From: Rhodopseudomonas sp. P2A-2r
GTDB taxonomy: Bacteria; Pseudomonadota; Alphaproteobacteria; Rhizobiales; Xanthobacteraceae
Assembly: GCF_026015985.1 (NCBI RefSeq)
Contig: NZ_CP110389.1
Location: 372,001-436,000 of the forward strand
Length of the DNA: 64,000 nucleotides
Direction: 5' to 3'
The notes beneath the pieces were generated by a model. That model worked only from the letters and a program-made list of their open reading frames with translations, did not search any database and was not told the origin of the DNA. A program made the position numbers and the translations under genes. Below are positions 25,553 through 35,152 of this stretch, piece after piece. Position 1 is the first letter of the stretch; every line of letters begins with the position of its first letter.

Positions 25553-26854
25553 CTACCTCGCGACCGGCTGCGCGGCCTTGCCGAAGAACGCCTCTTCCTC
25601 TGCGGTGGCTTCCACCAGCTGCGCATCCTGGTCGTAGATGTCGTTGCGGAAGTTGACCGTGTTGTCGCGGGTCATCCACCCGGTGAGATAGGTCCAGGCC
25701 ACCGGAATCTTGGTCGGCAGCTTGATGGTCTCGCGCTCGCCGCTGGCGATCTTGGCGTCGATGGCGGCGCGGTCCCACTTCGGCAGGTCCTTCAGGATCC
25801 ATGCGGCGAGATCGCGGACATTGTCGATCCGGGCGCAGCCGTGCGAGTCGAAACGATAGTCGTCGGTGAACAGGTTCTTCTGGTTGGTGTCGTGCATGTA
25901 GACGGCGTAGTTGTTCGGCATGTCGATGCGCACCTGGCCCAGCGCGTTCCACTCGCCCGGGACCTGTCGCACGGTGAAGTTCGGCGTCTGCGACCAGTCC
26001 ACCGTGGCCGGATCGATCACCGCTTCCTTGCTGTCCAGCAGCTGCATGTGCATGCGGGTCAGATAGGTCGGATCCTTGCGCATATGCGCGGCGATCTCGT
26101 TCCTGGTGATCGAGGTCGGCACGGTCCATGTCGGGTTGAGGTTGACGTTGCTGATCTCGGCGATCAGCGTCGGCGACGGCTTCTCGGTCTTGCCGACGAT
26201 GACGCGATAGCGCCGCACCACGACGTCGTTCTCGATCGCCTCGGCATAGGCGGCGGGCAGATTGACCACCACATAACGCGGACCGAAACCGAAGCCCATC
26301 TGCTTGATGCGCTCGAGCGAAGCCTCAAGCTGCTGGACCCGCTTCTGCACCTGCACGTTGAGTGCGGCGAGGGTGAGCGGCCCGACCATGCCGGTGGTGG
26401 GCAGGCCATGGCGTGCCTGGAAGTGTTTGACGGCGTCTGCGAGCGTCTTGTCGTAAGCGCCACTGGCCTTGTCGGCGGCGAGGTCGCCGGTGACGATCAG
26501 GCGGAGGCGCAACAAGGCGTCGCTGCTGCCGTTCACGCCGAGGGCAAACTTGGCGTCCGCCGGGATGGACGGCCAGCCGCCGCTTCGGGCGATCTCGCTA
26601 TAGCTGACAATGGCGTGGAGAAGACGAGCGGCGGTGCCGGTGTCGAAGGTCGGCTGGTCGGACAGCGCCAGCGCGGCGGCCGAACGCGCATCCGGGCTTG
26701 AGACGACATTGCGGGCAGGCTGCGGCGTCGTCGCGGCAGCGCCGACCGTGCTGGCCGCGGCCGCAGCGGGCGCTGCCGGCGGCTGAACGGCGGTCTGGCC
26801 CCAGGCCGTTCCGGTGGCGAGCAGCGTCGCGGCAATGATTGAAAAATGCTTCAT
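25553..26854 (-). CDS. L,D-transpeptidase (YkuD domain) with peptidoglycan-binding domain
   Basis: This 433-residue exported protein has a signal peptide (residues 1-19), an alanine/proline-rich stretch, a scaffold region, a peptidoglycan-binding domain (DAVKHFQARHGLPTTGMVGPLTLAALN, near 140-166) and a catalytic YkuD domain. The motif HDTNQKNLFTDDYRFDSHGCARIDN places the nucleophile at C340, with the family's HxxxxxxxxSHGCxR spacing. The layout is that of the YcbB/LdtD class, which makes 3-3 cross-links in peptidoglycan in the periplasm. The 260 bp between its end and the MFS gene to its left holds only the misplaced MFS N-terminus. Confidence 0.85.
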   Translation of the reverse strand: MKHFSIIAATLLATGTAWGQTAVQPPAAPAAAAASTVGAAATTPQPARNVVSSPDARSAAALALSDQPTFDTGTAARLLHAIVSYSEIARSGGWPSIPADAKFALGVNGSSDALLRLRLIVTGDLAADKASGAYDKTLADAVKHFQARHGLPTTGMVGPLTLAALNVQVQKRVQQLEASLERIKQMGFGFGPRYVVVNLPAAYAEAIENDVVVRRYRVIVGKTEKPSPTLIAEISNVNLNPTWTVPTSITRNEIAAHMRKDPTYLTRMHMQLLDSKEAVIDPATVDWSQTPNFTVRQVPGEWNALGQVRIDMPNNYAVYMHDTNQKNLFTDDYRFDSHGCARIDNVRDLAAWILKDLPKWDRAAIDAKIASGERETIKLPTKIPVAWTYLTGWMTRDNTVNFRNDIYDQDAQLVEATAEEEAFFGKAAQPVAR

Positions 26855-27092
26855 ATCTTCAGTCCTGAACCATCGCGCAGCGCGACTGGGACATAAACGC
26901 CCGCCCGGAGGCGGCGTTGCGCGCGATGCCTCAGATTAAGGAAACATCGTCAACCAAACATTAATCATGTGGGTGGCGCGAAGCTCGGCCGGTGTAGCCG
27001 CGCCGCTATCGGGTGACCGGCTATTTTGCGCTGGCGCGCATGACCGCATGGGGCAATATCGGCGGCATTGCTGTCAGTGTGAGAGGTGTCCC

Positions 27093-27305
27093 ATGAAGCG
27101 TCTGTTGCTCATTGCATTTCTGCTGCCGGTCGCGCCGGCGTCCGCGCAGACCAACGATAGCCATTCGGCCTGCGCGCGCGACGTGTCGCGGTTCTGCCGG
27201 GCCAAGATGAACGACGGCGATTCCGTTGTGCTGGCCTGCCTGAAGGAGAATCGCGCCAGGCTCAGCAAGGCTTGCGCCAAGGTGCTGACCGATAACGGCC
27301 AGTAG
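27093..27305 (+). CDS. Small exported cysteine-rich-repeat protein
   Basis: A 70-residue protein with a signal peptide cleaved after ASAQ near residue 19. The mature part holds four cysteines spaced as in the eukaryotic-type Cys-rich GLG1-like repeat (ACARDVSRFC, then ACLKENRARLSKAC), a fold of two short helices held by disulfides, found in small periplasmic proteins of rhizobia. ATG 27093 follows GAGAGG. Its stop lies 2 bp from the stop of the convergent MFS gene. The function is unknown. Confidence 0.7.
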   Translation: MKRLLLIAFLLPVAPASAQTNDSHSACARDVSRFCRAKMNDGDSVVLACLKENRARLSKACAKVLTDNGQ

Positions 27306-27307
27306 GC

Positions 27308-28996
27308 TCAGCCGCTGCTGCCGGCCGGAGTCGATACCGGCAGCACGTCGTTGGCGGCGATGTCCGGCGTATCGTCCTTCCAGCGCACCGATCCGAACGG
27401 CCGCTCCAGCATGCGGCGCACCCGGACCGGATCGGGGCCGAGGTGGAACGCCATGGCGCGCTGGTGCAGCGCGCGTTCGGACTGGGTCGAGCGGTTGCGC
27501 TGGCGCAGGTAGTCGAGCCAAGTCGGACAGTGATAGCGCTCGGTCCACAATTCGGGATCGGCGATGTCGCGGGCGATCGACCAGCCATAGGCGCCGTTAC
27601 GCTGGCGGCTGAGCTGGACGTCCTGCATCACGCCGTGGAAGGCGCGGGCCTGCTCCTGGTCGACGCGATATTCGATCTCCACCACCAGTGGGCCGCTGCG
27701 TCCGGTCAGGGCCAGCCGGACCTCGGGATCTTCGAGCGAATCGGCATCCTCGACGCGGGCGCCGATCGGCGGCATCCGCAGCCACAGGCCGAACAGCGGC
27801 GAGACGAACATCGCCGCAGCCGATGTCAGCAAGGCCAGCTCGACGCCGACGTGATCGGTGAGGTAGCCCCAGCCCCAGCTGCCGATGGCGATGCCGCCGG
27901 CGATTGCCGCCTGGAACGCGGCCAGCGAGCGCCCGGCCACCCAGCGCGGCGCCGACAGCTGCACGCCGATGTTGAACAGCGCCACCGCCAGCATCCAGAC
28001 CGCGCCCGCGACCACCAAAGCCGCCGCGGTCAGCACCGGCTCCGAGCTGACGGCGATCACCGCGATGGCCGCGCCCATGATCAGCGCACAGAGCCGGATC
28101 GAGGCTTCGCCGCTGAGGTGCTTGCGGGCATGGCCGATATTCAGCGCACCGATCACCGCGCCCATGCCGAAGGCGCCGAGCATGATGCCGTAGGTCTGCG
28201 CGCCGCCGTGCAGCAGGTCGCGCGCCACCAGGGGCATCAGCGCTGACACCGAGCCGCCGCAGATGCCGGTGATCAGGGTGCGCGCCAGCACGACGCGGAT
28301 GGACGGCGAATTCAGGATGTAGCGCACGCCGGAGACGATGGCACGGCTGAGCCGCTCGCGCGGCAGCCGCGATACTTCGACGTTGCGGCGCCAGATCAGC
28401 AGCATCACCAGCAATGGCACGTAGAGCACCGCATTGCAGGCGAAGGCAGCCACCGCACCGGCGCTGGCCACCACGATGCCGCCGATCGCGGGGCCGAAGC
28501 TTCGCGCGATATTGTAGCTGATGCCGTTCAGCGCCACAGCCGACGGCAGCACTTCGTGTGGCACCTGCTCACTGACCGAGGACTGCCAGGCCGGGCCGAA
28601 CAGCGCCATGCCGCTGCCGATGATGAAGCAGAATGCCAGCAGGATATTGGGCGTCACCAGCCCGAGCCAGGTCAGCGCCGTCAGCGTGCCGGCGCCGACC
28701 AGCGACAGCACCAGCGAGACCAGCGACACAACGCGGCGGTCATACATGTCGGCGACTGCCCCGGCCGGCATCGAGATCAGCATGATCGGCAGCATCAAGG
28801 CGGTTTGCACCAGCGCCACCTTGTCGGCGGAGGAGGTCATCTGGGTCATCGCCCAGGCCGCGCCGACGCTCTGGATCATCAGGCCGAGATTGGACAGCAG
28901 GCTGGCCAGCCAGATCCGCCGGAACACCGGATAGCGCAGCGGTGCGGCAACGCCGTCGGCGGGGAACAGGCTGGATCTCGGTGCGTCGGTCATCAT
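27308..28996 (-). CDS. MFS transporter, EntS-like, with C-terminal cytoplasmic domain
   Basis: This 562-residue protein has twelve membrane segments in residues 20-420, with VADMYDRRVVSLVSLV near 82 and MFS_3-type features (VRYPVFRRIWLASLLSNLGLMIQSVGAAWAM-like start; ASVSEQVPHEVLPSAVALN-like loop). After the last helix comes a soluble extension of about 130 residues, with EIEYRVDQEQARAFHGVMQDVQLSRQRNGAYGWSIARDIADPELWTERYHCPTWLDYLRQ. This resembles an antibiotic-biosynthesis-monooxygenase-like (ABM) fold, which occurs fused to such carriers. The start is ATG 28996 (MMTDAP); longer readings are unlikely. The substrate is unknown. Confidence 0.8.
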   Translation of the reverse strand: MMTDAPRSSLFPADGVAAPLRYPVFRRIWLASLLSNLGLMIQSVGAAWAMTQMTSSADKVALVQTALMLPIMLISMPAGAVADMYDRRVVSLVSLVLSLVGAGTLTALTWLGLVTPNILLAFCFIIGSGMALFGPAWQSSVSEQVPHEVLPSAVALNGISYNIARSFGPAIGGIVVASAGAVAAFACNAVLYVPLLVMLLIWRRNVEVSRLPRERLSRAIVSGVRYILNSPSIRVVLARTLITGICGGSVSALMPLVARDLLHGGAQTYGIMLGAFGMGAVIGALNIGHARKHLSGEASIRLCALIMGAAIAVIAVSSEPVLTAAALVVAGAVWMLAVALFNIGVQLSAPRWVAGRSLAAFQAAIAGGIAIGSWGWGYLTDHVGVELALLTSAAAMFVSPLFGLWLRMPPIGARVEDADSLEDPEVRLALTGRSGPLVVEIEYRVDQEQARAFHGVMQDVQLSRQRNGAYGWSIARDIADPELWTERYHCPTWLDYLRQRNRSTQSERALHQRAMAFHLGPDPVRVRRMLERPFGSVRWKDDTPDIAANDVLPVSTPAGSSG

Positions 28997-29159
28997 CGTC
29001 CCGTCGTCAACGTCGGTGAGGGATCGCGGCAACCGCAGCAGATATGATTCTGCGGGACCGAAACAGGTTGATGCCTGCGAAACGCGTTGTCTGTCCAGTG
29101 GCTGATCCGCTATCACGGCGATCAAGCGCCGTCAGCGCGCAACCAAGGGAGACGGAACG

Positions 29160-30533
29160 ATGCAGCCAGTGCGACGGGCGATCCTCAAAGGCTTGGCGGC
29201 GCTGCCCTTCGCGGGGGCGGTCAGTTTCCGCGCCGCAGCGCAAACGCCCGCTGTTGCGCCTGATGTCACCGATGTGCCGCCGATCCTGTTCGTCCATGGC
29301 AATGGCGACCACGCCGCCTTGTGGCTCACCACGCTGTGGCGCATGGAATCCAACGGCGTCGCGCGCGACCGCCTGATGGCGTTGAACTTCACCGATCCGC
29401 TGGCGCGCAACGACGATGCGGTTCCACAGCAATACCGGTCCTCGACCGAGGATGCGCGTCGCGAGCTCGGCGAAGCGGTGGCCCAGCTCAAGCAGCGGAC
29501 CGGCGCCAGCCGCGTCGCGCTGGTGGCCAATTCACGTGGCGGCAATGCGCTGCGCAATTACATCAAGAACGGCGGCGGCAAGGACGTCGGTCACGCCGTG
29601 CTGTGCGGCACGCCCAACCACGGTGTCCATACCTGGCCGGAGGCGCCGGGCATGGAGTTCAACGGCAGCGGGCCGTTTTTGCGCGGCCTCATTGGCAGCG
29701 ACGGGTCGGAAGTGACCGAGGGCACGGCCTTCCTGACCCTGCGCAGCGACGGCATGGACAAGTACGCGCAGCCGGACGGCCGGTTTCTCGGCAAGCCCGG
29801 CGTGGCCACCGGCGTTACCGCCGAAGGGCCCGAGCTGCGCGGCGCCACCAATCTGGTGCTCGGCCCCGTCGACCATCGCGAGACCGCCTACCATCCGCGC
29901 GCTTTCCGCGAGATCTACAAGTTCATCGCCGGCCGCGAGCCGCAGCGGATCGCCATCGTTCCCGAAGCACAGGTGCGGCTGAGCGGACTGGTGACCGGCA
30001 CGCCCGGTGGTGTGCCGACGAACCGGCCGGTGGCCGACGCGTCCGTCGAGGTGTTCCGCGTGGCGCCGGATTCCGGTGAGCGGATCGGCGCCGCGCTTCT
30101 CTCGGCACGGACGGCGGCCGACGGGCGCTGGGGTCCGGTGCAAGTCGATCCCACCTGGCCGCTGGAAATCGTGCTGGCCCAGGCAGGCGCGCCGATCACC
30201 CACACTTATCGTTCGCCGTTTCCGCGCTCCTCCGAAGTGGTGCATCTGCGCGCCGCGCGTCCATTGGGCGCCGCCGATGCCGGCGCCGGCGCGGTGGTCA
30301 TCCTGTCGCGGGCGCGCGGCTATTTCGGTCTGCCACGCGACGTGGTGCTGTTCGACGGTCGCGAGCCCGCCGATGTGAAGCCGGGCGTGCCGACCGATAC
30401 GTCGGCGACGCTGCGGCTCGCGGCGACCGATGTCGGCCGCCCGGTGCCGGCGCTGTTCAACGAGGAGCGCATCGTGGCCCGGGCCTGGCCCGCGGCGGAA
30501 AACCGCATCACGGTGGCGGAGCTGACCTACTGA
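29160..30533 (+). CDS. Exported alpha/beta hydrolase with C-terminal beta domain
   Basis: This 457-residue protein begins MQPVRRAILKGLAALPFAGAVSF, a Tat-like signal. The hydrolase domain follows (PPILFVHGNGDHAALW near 41-56). The nucleophile elbow VANSRGGNAL puts the serine at S125, with N replacing the first glycine of GxSxG, and H239 (LGPVDHRETAYH) is a good catalytic histidine. From about residue 275 a beta-rich domain begins (VRLSGLVTGTPGGVPTNRPVADASVEVFRVAPDSG) that resembles carboxypeptidase-regulatory-like modules. A lipase or esterase role is likely; the substrate is unknown. ATG 29160 follows AAGGGAGA. The P450 gene starts 85 bp downstream on the same strand. Confidence 0.7.
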   Translation: MQPVRRAILKGLAALPFAGAVSFRAAAQTPAVAPDVTDVPPILFVHGNGDHAALWLTTLWRMESNGVARDRLMALNFTDPLARNDDAVPQQYRSSTEDARRELGEAVAQLKQRTGASRVALVANSRGGNALRNYIKNGGGKDVGHAVLCGTPNHGVHTWPEAPGMEFNGSGPFLRGLIGSDGSEVTEGTAFLTLRSDGMDKYAQPDGRFLGKPGVATGVTAEGPELRGATNLVLGPVDHRETAYHPRAFREIYKFIAGREPQRIAIVPEAQVRLSGLVTGTPGGVPTNRPVADASVEVFRVAPDSGERIGAALLSARTAADGRWGPVQVDPTWPLEIVLAQAGAPITHTYRSPFPRSSEVVHLRAARPLGAADAGAGAVVILSRARGYFGLPRDVVLFDGREPADVKPGVPTDTSATLRLAATDVGRPVPALFNEERIVARAWPAAENRITVAELTY

Positions 30534-30618
30534 GCGGCGGGCGCCTTCATCGCGCCCGGATTGCCGCCTCCACTGGCCGCGATAACCTCACCAGCTCGAT
30601 CCAACCGCGAGGCCGTCC

Positions 30619-32007
30619 ATGAGCATCGCCGAAACCTTCGATCATCTCCTGGCGCGCGCGCCGCTGGTGCCGCCGTCACCGCCGCGGGCGTCGTCGACCA
30701 TGGGGCCGCTCGGGCGGATGGCGGCGACGCGCAAGAGCGTCATCGGAACCTGGGGCCAGCGCGCCTATGAAGAGGACATCATCAAGGGCCGCTTCTTCGG
30801 CCGTGCCTCCTTCATCCTGAATACACCCGACACCATCCGCCATGTGCTGGTGGACAACTACGAGAATTACACCCGCACCGCCGCTGGTATCCGCGTGCTC
30901 CGGCCGATGCTCGGCGAGGGGTTGTTGCTGGCCGAGGGCCGCGCTTGGAAGCACCAGCGCCGCACGCTCGCGCCGGCCTTCACGCCGCGCGCGGTTAATA
31001 CCCTGGTGCCGCACATGATCTCGGCGGTGGACGAGACGTTGGATGAGCTTGAGGCCGCGCGCCATGGTCCGGTCGACCTGCGCGAGATCATGCAGCGCAT
31101 GACGCTGGAAATCGCCGGCCGCACCATGTTCTCCTTCGACATGGGCGCGCGTGGGGCGGAGCTGCGCGGTTTCGTGCTGGAATACGGCAGCAAGCTGGCG
31201 CGGCCGCACTTCTTCGACCTGCTGCTGCCGCTGTCCTGGCCGACGCCGCAGGAATTTGCCCGCAACCGGTTTCGCAAGCGCTGGACCCGCTTTGTGGCCG
31301 AACTGATCGCCGCCCGCCGTGCCGCCGGCAAGAACGAAAGCGCGCCGCCGCGCGACCTGTTCGACCTGATGGTGGCGGCGCGCGATCCGGAAACCGGTGC
31401 TGCGTTTTCCGATGCACAGCTCGGCGACCAGGTGGCGACGATGATCCTCGCCGGCCATGAGACGACGGCGACAGCGCTGTTCTGGGCGCTGTATCTGCTG
31501 GCGCTCGATCCGGCGACGCAGCAGCAGCTTGCCGCGGAGGCAAACGCCGCCGCTGCGCATGGGCCGCTGGCCGCCGAAAACCTGCCGTTCACCCGCGCGG
31601 TGATCGACGAGACCATGCGGCTGTATCCGCCGGCGTTCCTGATCGCGCGTGCGGCCTCCGGACCGGACCGGCTCGGCGAGTTCGATGTGGCGCGCAACGA
31701 CGTGATCCTGATCGCGCCATGGCTGCTGCACCGGCACGAGAAATTGTGGCGCGATCCCGAGGCCTTCATGCCGGCCCGCTTCCTGCCCGGCACGCCGCCG
31801 CCGGATCGTTTTGCCTATCTGCCGTTCGGGGTCGGCGCGCGGGTGTGCATCGGCGCACATTTTGCGCTGGTCGAGGCGACGCTGGCACTGGCGAAGATCG
31901 TCGGCAGCTTTCGCGTGACGCTGCAGGACCAGGAGCCGGTGATGCCGGTCGGCATCGTCACCACCCAGCCGGACCGCTCGCCCAGGTTCCGGATCGAACG
32001 TCGCTGA
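30619..32007 (+). CDS. Cytochrome P450
   Basis: This soluble P450 has 462 residues. The I-helix oxygen-binding segment is AGHETTATALFW (about 278-289), the K-helix ExxR is in VIDETMRLYPPAF near 330 and the haem-ligand loop is FAYLPFGVGARVCIGAHFALVEA with the thiolate at about C410. The layout and AGHETT/PFGxGxRxCxG pattern match the CYP102/CYP4-like clade of bacterial fatty-acid or terpene hydroxylases. It has no reductase domain and no ferredoxin gene beside it, so its electron donors must be unlinked. It sits 85 bp after an exported hydrolase gene and 53 bp before a nucleotide cyclase gene. Confidence 0.9.
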   Translation: MSIAETFDHLLARAPLVPPSPPRASSTMGPLGRMAATRKSVIGTWGQRAYEEDIIKGRFFGRASFILNTPDTIRHVLVDNYENYTRTAAGIRVLRPMLGEGLLLAEGRAWKHQRRTLAPAFTPRAVNTLVPHMISAVDETLDELEAARHGPVDLREIMQRMTLEIAGRTMFSFDMGARGAELRGFVLEYGSKLARPHFFDLLLPLSWPTPQEFARNRFRKRWTRFVAELIAARRAAGKNESAPPRDLFDLMVAARDPETGAAFSDAQLGDQVATMILAGHETTATALFWALYLLALDPATQQQLAAEANAAAAHGPLAAENLPFTRAVIDETMRLYPPAFLIARAASGPDRLGEFDVARNDVILIAPWLLHRHEKLWRDPEAFMPARFLPGTPPPDRFAYLPFGVGARVCIGAHFALVEATLALAKIVGSFRVTLQDQEPVMPVGIVTTQPDRSPRFRIERR

Positions 32008-32060
32008 GCTGCACGTTTCGTTGTCTTGGACGCGTCGCGCAATTCCACTAAACTTGCTGG

Positions 32061-33470
32061 ATGAGTGATCTTCACGTCCAATTCGCCGCGCTAAAACAGG
32101 CGGTCGATCCTGCCGTTGCCGGGGCCATCGAGCAGTTGATCGTCGATGGCGCCGACCACGCGCTCAACCGCATCAACGTGCTCGACTTTGCAGCGCGCAA
32201 CGGCCTCGACGAGGAGCGGGCGATCGCCGGCTTCCTGCATGCGGCGCGGCTCGGCCTGTTCGACCTCACCTGGAACGTATTGTGCCCGGGTTGCAGCGGG
32301 GTGCTTGACGCCCACGGCACGCTGAAGTCGCTGCGATCCGACGACTATCAATGCGGCCTGTGCGGCTGCGGCTATGCGGCGTCGGTGGACGAGCAGGTCG
32401 AGGTTGCCTTCACGGTGGCGCCGCGGATCCGGCGGATCGCTGCGCACGATCCCAACTCGCTGCCAATCTGGGAGTACTTCAGGCAGGTGTTCTGGAGTTC
32501 TGGCGTCGATTTCGACGCGGCGTCCTTTGCCTCGCTGTCGGACGACATCGTGCTCGCCGCGCGCGAACTGCCGGCGCACCAGAAGGCCGACCTGGCGTTG
32601 CAACTGCCGCCTCAGTTCCTGATCGTGTTCGAACCGGTGACCCATGTCGCGCAGTTCATCGACGTGCAGGGCGAACCGACCGGGGAGGTGCAGCAGCTCG
32701 CACTGGTCTACCGCGGCGACCATGCGCCGAGCCAGACCACCACGCTGCGGCCGGGGCCGCTGCGGCTGTCGCTCGACAACCAAACCGGCGCGCGGGTGCT
32801 GCCGTCGGTGCTGGTGGCGGCGGATGCGCTCCATCACCTGATAGGTAAGCGCAAGCCGTTCGTCACCGCCAAGCGGATACTGTCCAACCAGACGTTTCGG
32901 GACGTCTATAAGGCCGACAATCTCGACATCGACCAGCGGCTGAAGATCACCTCGCTGACCTTCCTGTTCACCGACCTCAAGGGCTCCACGGCGCTCTACG
33001 AGCGTGTCGGCGATCTCGCCGCCTTCGACCTGGTGCGCGCGCATTTCCATGCGCTGCTGGAGATCATTTCTTCGGAGGCCGGCGCGGTGGTGAAGACCAT
33101 CGGCGATGCGGTGATGGCCACCTTCGTGCGGCCGGAACAGGCGCTTGCCGCCGCATTGCGCATGCGCACGGCGATGGACAAGCTCAACGAGCAGCGCGGC
33201 ACCCGCGATCTGGTGGTGAAGATCGGCATCCACGAGGGTCCGTGCCTGGCGGTGATGCTCAACGAGCGGCAGGACTACTTCGGCCAGACGGTCAACATCG
33301 CCGCGCGCGTCCAGGGCCTGTCCAATTCGCAGGCCATCCACGTCACCGGCCCGATCATGGCAGCCGGCGCGGTGGAGGCGATGCTGCAGCAGGCAGCGAT
33401 CACGCCGATCGAAAAGCAAGCGGCACTACGCGGCATCACCGACAAGATCATGGTTTACGAAATCCCATAA
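32061..33470 (+). CDS. Class III adenylate/guanylate cyclase with N-terminal zinc ribbon
   Basis: A soluble protein of 469 residues. Residues 1-70 look like a small helical domain. Next comes a CPGC...CGLCGCGY zinc ribbon (residues about 75-103), a beta-rich middle domain of the DUF5939 type, and a C-terminal class III cyclase domain. The metal-binding Asp pair sits in FLFTDLKGSTALYERVGD near 303-320 and TIGDAVMATF near 343-352, and YFGQTVNIAARVQG near 406 is the nucleotide/transition-state segment. Conserved aspartates suggest activity. cAMP versus cGMP cannot be decided. It lies between a P450 gene and a TerB-like gene, all on one strand with short gaps. Confidence 0.8.
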   Translation: MSDLHVQFAALKQAVDPAVAGAIEQLIVDGADHALNRINVLDFAARNGLDEERAIAGFLHAARLGLFDLTWNVLCPGCSGVLDAHGTLKSLRSDDYQCGLCGCGYAASVDEQVEVAFTVAPRIRRIAAHDPNSLPIWEYFRQVFWSSGVDFDAASFASLSDDIVLAARELPAHQKADLALQLPPQFLIVFEPVTHVAQFIDVQGEPTGEVQQLALVYRGDHAPSQTTTLRPGPLRLSLDNQTGARVLPSVLVAADALHHLIGKRKPFVTAKRILSNQTFRDVYKADNLDIDQRLKITSLTFLFTDLKGSTALYERVGDLAAFDLVRAHFHALLEIISSEAGAVVKTIGDAVMATFVRPEQALAAALRMRTAMDKLNEQRGTRDLVVKIGIHEGPCLAVMLNERQDYFGQTVNIAARVQGLSNSQAIHVTGPIMAAGAVEAMLQQAAITPIEKQAALRGITDKIMVYEIP

Positions 33471-33589
33471 CCTTGCGGAACTTTAATGCTGCTGCGGCAA
33501 TTGCGACAGGGTAGAAGGCTTGCATTCGCCGATGCGAGGCCCGAAATCAATCGATCGAGAACTTCAATTCTGGACGGAAGCAGGACTTG

Positions 33590-34069
33590 ATGCTGGAGAC
33601 ATTGCGCCAATTCATTGCCGACGTGGTTTCCCCTGACGCGCACGCCAATCAGGCATTCGACGATAGCGGCTATCGCCTCGCGGCGACGGCGTTGCTCATC
33701 CACGTGATCTCGCTGGACGGCGAACCGTCGGCCATCGAGAAGAGCAAGCTGCACAGCCTGATCGAAACGCGCTTCGGGCTCGATCCCGGCACTGCGGACC
33801 GGCTGATCGCCGCCGCGACGCTGGAGGAAGGCGAGGCGGTCGATCTCTACCACTTCACCAGCGTCATCATGCGTTCGGTCGATGAAGAGGGCCGGCTGCG
33901 CATCATCGAAATGATGTGGGAGCTGGTCTATGTGGACGGCCGCGTCAGCGAGTTCGAGGAGAATGTGGTGTGGCGCGCAGCGGATCTGCTCGCGGTCTCG
34001 TCGCGGGATCGTATCAACCTCAAGCGCCGCATTGCCGGTGACGCGGCGGACACCGGCGCGACCAGCTGA
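33590..34069 (+). CDS. TerB-like tellurite-resistance-family protein
   Basis: A soluble all-alpha protein of 159 residues. Two repeated helical units, AATALLIHVISLDGEPSAIEKSKLHSLIETRFGL and EMMWELVYVDGRVSEFEENVVWRAADLL, carry the acidic DGE/DGRVSEFE loops of the TerB/DjlA-like fold. ATG 33590 follows GGAAGCAGGA. Stand-alone TerB-like proteins are widespread in this family and are not by themselves evidence of tellurite resistance. It is 120 bp behind the cyclase gene. The gap after it, 34070-34295, shows nothing recognisable. Confidence 0.75.
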   Translation: MLETLRQFIADVVSPDAHANQAFDDSGYRLAATALLIHVISLDGEPSAIEKSKLHSLIETRFGLDPGTADRLIAAATLEEGEAVDLYHFTSVIMRSVDEEGRLRIIEMMWELVYVDGRVSEFEENVVWRAADLLAVSSRDRINLKRRIAGDAADTGATS

Positions 34070-34295
34070 GGGCGAAGGGTGGAATGGTCGACAGGTAGCT
34101 CGGCCGCATCGCGGATCCAACGACCGGTTATGTTGCATGACGGCGCGATGAATTGTCTCGTCGGGATGTGTACGAAGTCAACTCAAGGTATTTGAATATT
34201 CATTCGGGCTTGCAGCAGCGGGGTATCCCCATTAATGCCTATGAAGGGCTGTTTTCGCGCCCGCTGGTTGTGTCGTTTTTCAAGAGCATTGCATT

Positions 34296-35075
34296 GTGAC
34301 TGAACGCGTGACGTTGATTACCGGTGCGTCGGCCGGCATTGGCGCCGAGCTCGCGAAGGTGTTCGCGGCCAACGATCACCGCGTTGCGCTGGTGGCGCGC
34401 CGGGGCGACCGGCTCACAGCGCTCGCCGCCGAGATCGTTGCTGCCGGCGGCGCCGCGCCGATCATCATTCCCTGCGACCTCGAAGCGCGCGATGCCGGCG
34501 ACTGCATCGCCGCGGCGCTGGTGGCTGCCGATGTCGACGTTGAATTTGTCGTCAACAATGCCGGCTTCGGCATGTTCGGCAAGGCGGTCGAGATGGATCG
34601 CGTCCAGCAACTCGGGCTTATCGACGTCAACGTGCGCGCGCTGACCGAGCTGTCGCTGCGGTTTTCCGAGAGCGTGATCCGGACCGGCGGCGGGATTCTG
34701 AACGTCAGCTCGATCGCCGGTTTTCTGCCGGGGCCCGGCATGGCGGTTTATTATGCGAGCAAGGCCTATGTGCTGTCCCTCACCGAGGCGCTGCATCAGG
34801 AGCTCGGCCCGAAAGGCGTCCGCGTCACCGCGCTGTGCCCGGGGCCGGTGTCGTCGGAATTCCAGCTGCGCGCCGGCTTCGAGCCCGGCCTCGATTCGGC
34901 GATCCTGAGCGTCTCGCCCGCCAAGGTCGCGCTGGCCGGCTATCGCGGCCTGATGGCCAACAAGCGGGTGGTTTTGCCGGGCCTCGGGATCAAGATGATC
35001 CCGCTGATGCTGCGCCTGTTCCCGCGCGGCTTCGTGGCCGGCGTGGTAGCGCGGATACAGTTGCGCCGCACCTGA
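34296..35075 (+). CDS. SDR-family oxidoreductase
   Basis: The product has 259 residues with cofactor motif LITGASAGIGAELAKVF (residues 7-23), ARRGDR after the second strand (favours NADP), NNAGFGMFG near 87, Ser in LNVSSIAGF near 134 and YYASKAYVL near 150. This is the DltE-like/ketoreductase branch of SDRs (COG0300). The start is GTG 34296 with a poor ribosome site. The C-terminal 40 residues (GLGIKMIPLMLRLFPRGFVAGVVARIQLRR) are hydrophobic and basic, as in the membrane-associated members. The substrate is unknown. Confidence 0.8.
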   Translation: MTERVTLITGASAGIGAELAKVFAANDHRVALVARRGDRLTALAAEIVAAGGAAPIIIPCDLEARDAGDCIAAALVAADVDVEFVVNNAGFGMFGKAVEMDRVQQLGLIDVNVRALTELSLRFSESVIRTGGGILNVSSIAGFLPGPGMAVYYASKAYVLSLTEALHQELGPKGVRVTALCPGPVSSEFQLRAGFEPGLDSAILSVSPAKVALAGYRGLMANKRVVLPGLGIKMIPLMLRLFPRGFVAGVVARIQLRRT

Positions 35076-35152
35076 CCTGCGGGTCTCATTTGGCCCATCA
35101 TTTGCTTGAATTCAGATCTGGTTAACCACGTGCAAGGTACGCTTCTGTCCAG

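Noticed and set aside
33475..33505. GGAAC after the cyclase gene as an EcfG promoter of the TerB-like gene
   Set aside because: No GTT-type -10 element at 16-17 bases.
33590..34069. Tellurite-resistance system around the TerB-like gene
   Set aside because: No terC, terD, terE or related genes are adjacent; stand-alone TerB-like proteins are common.
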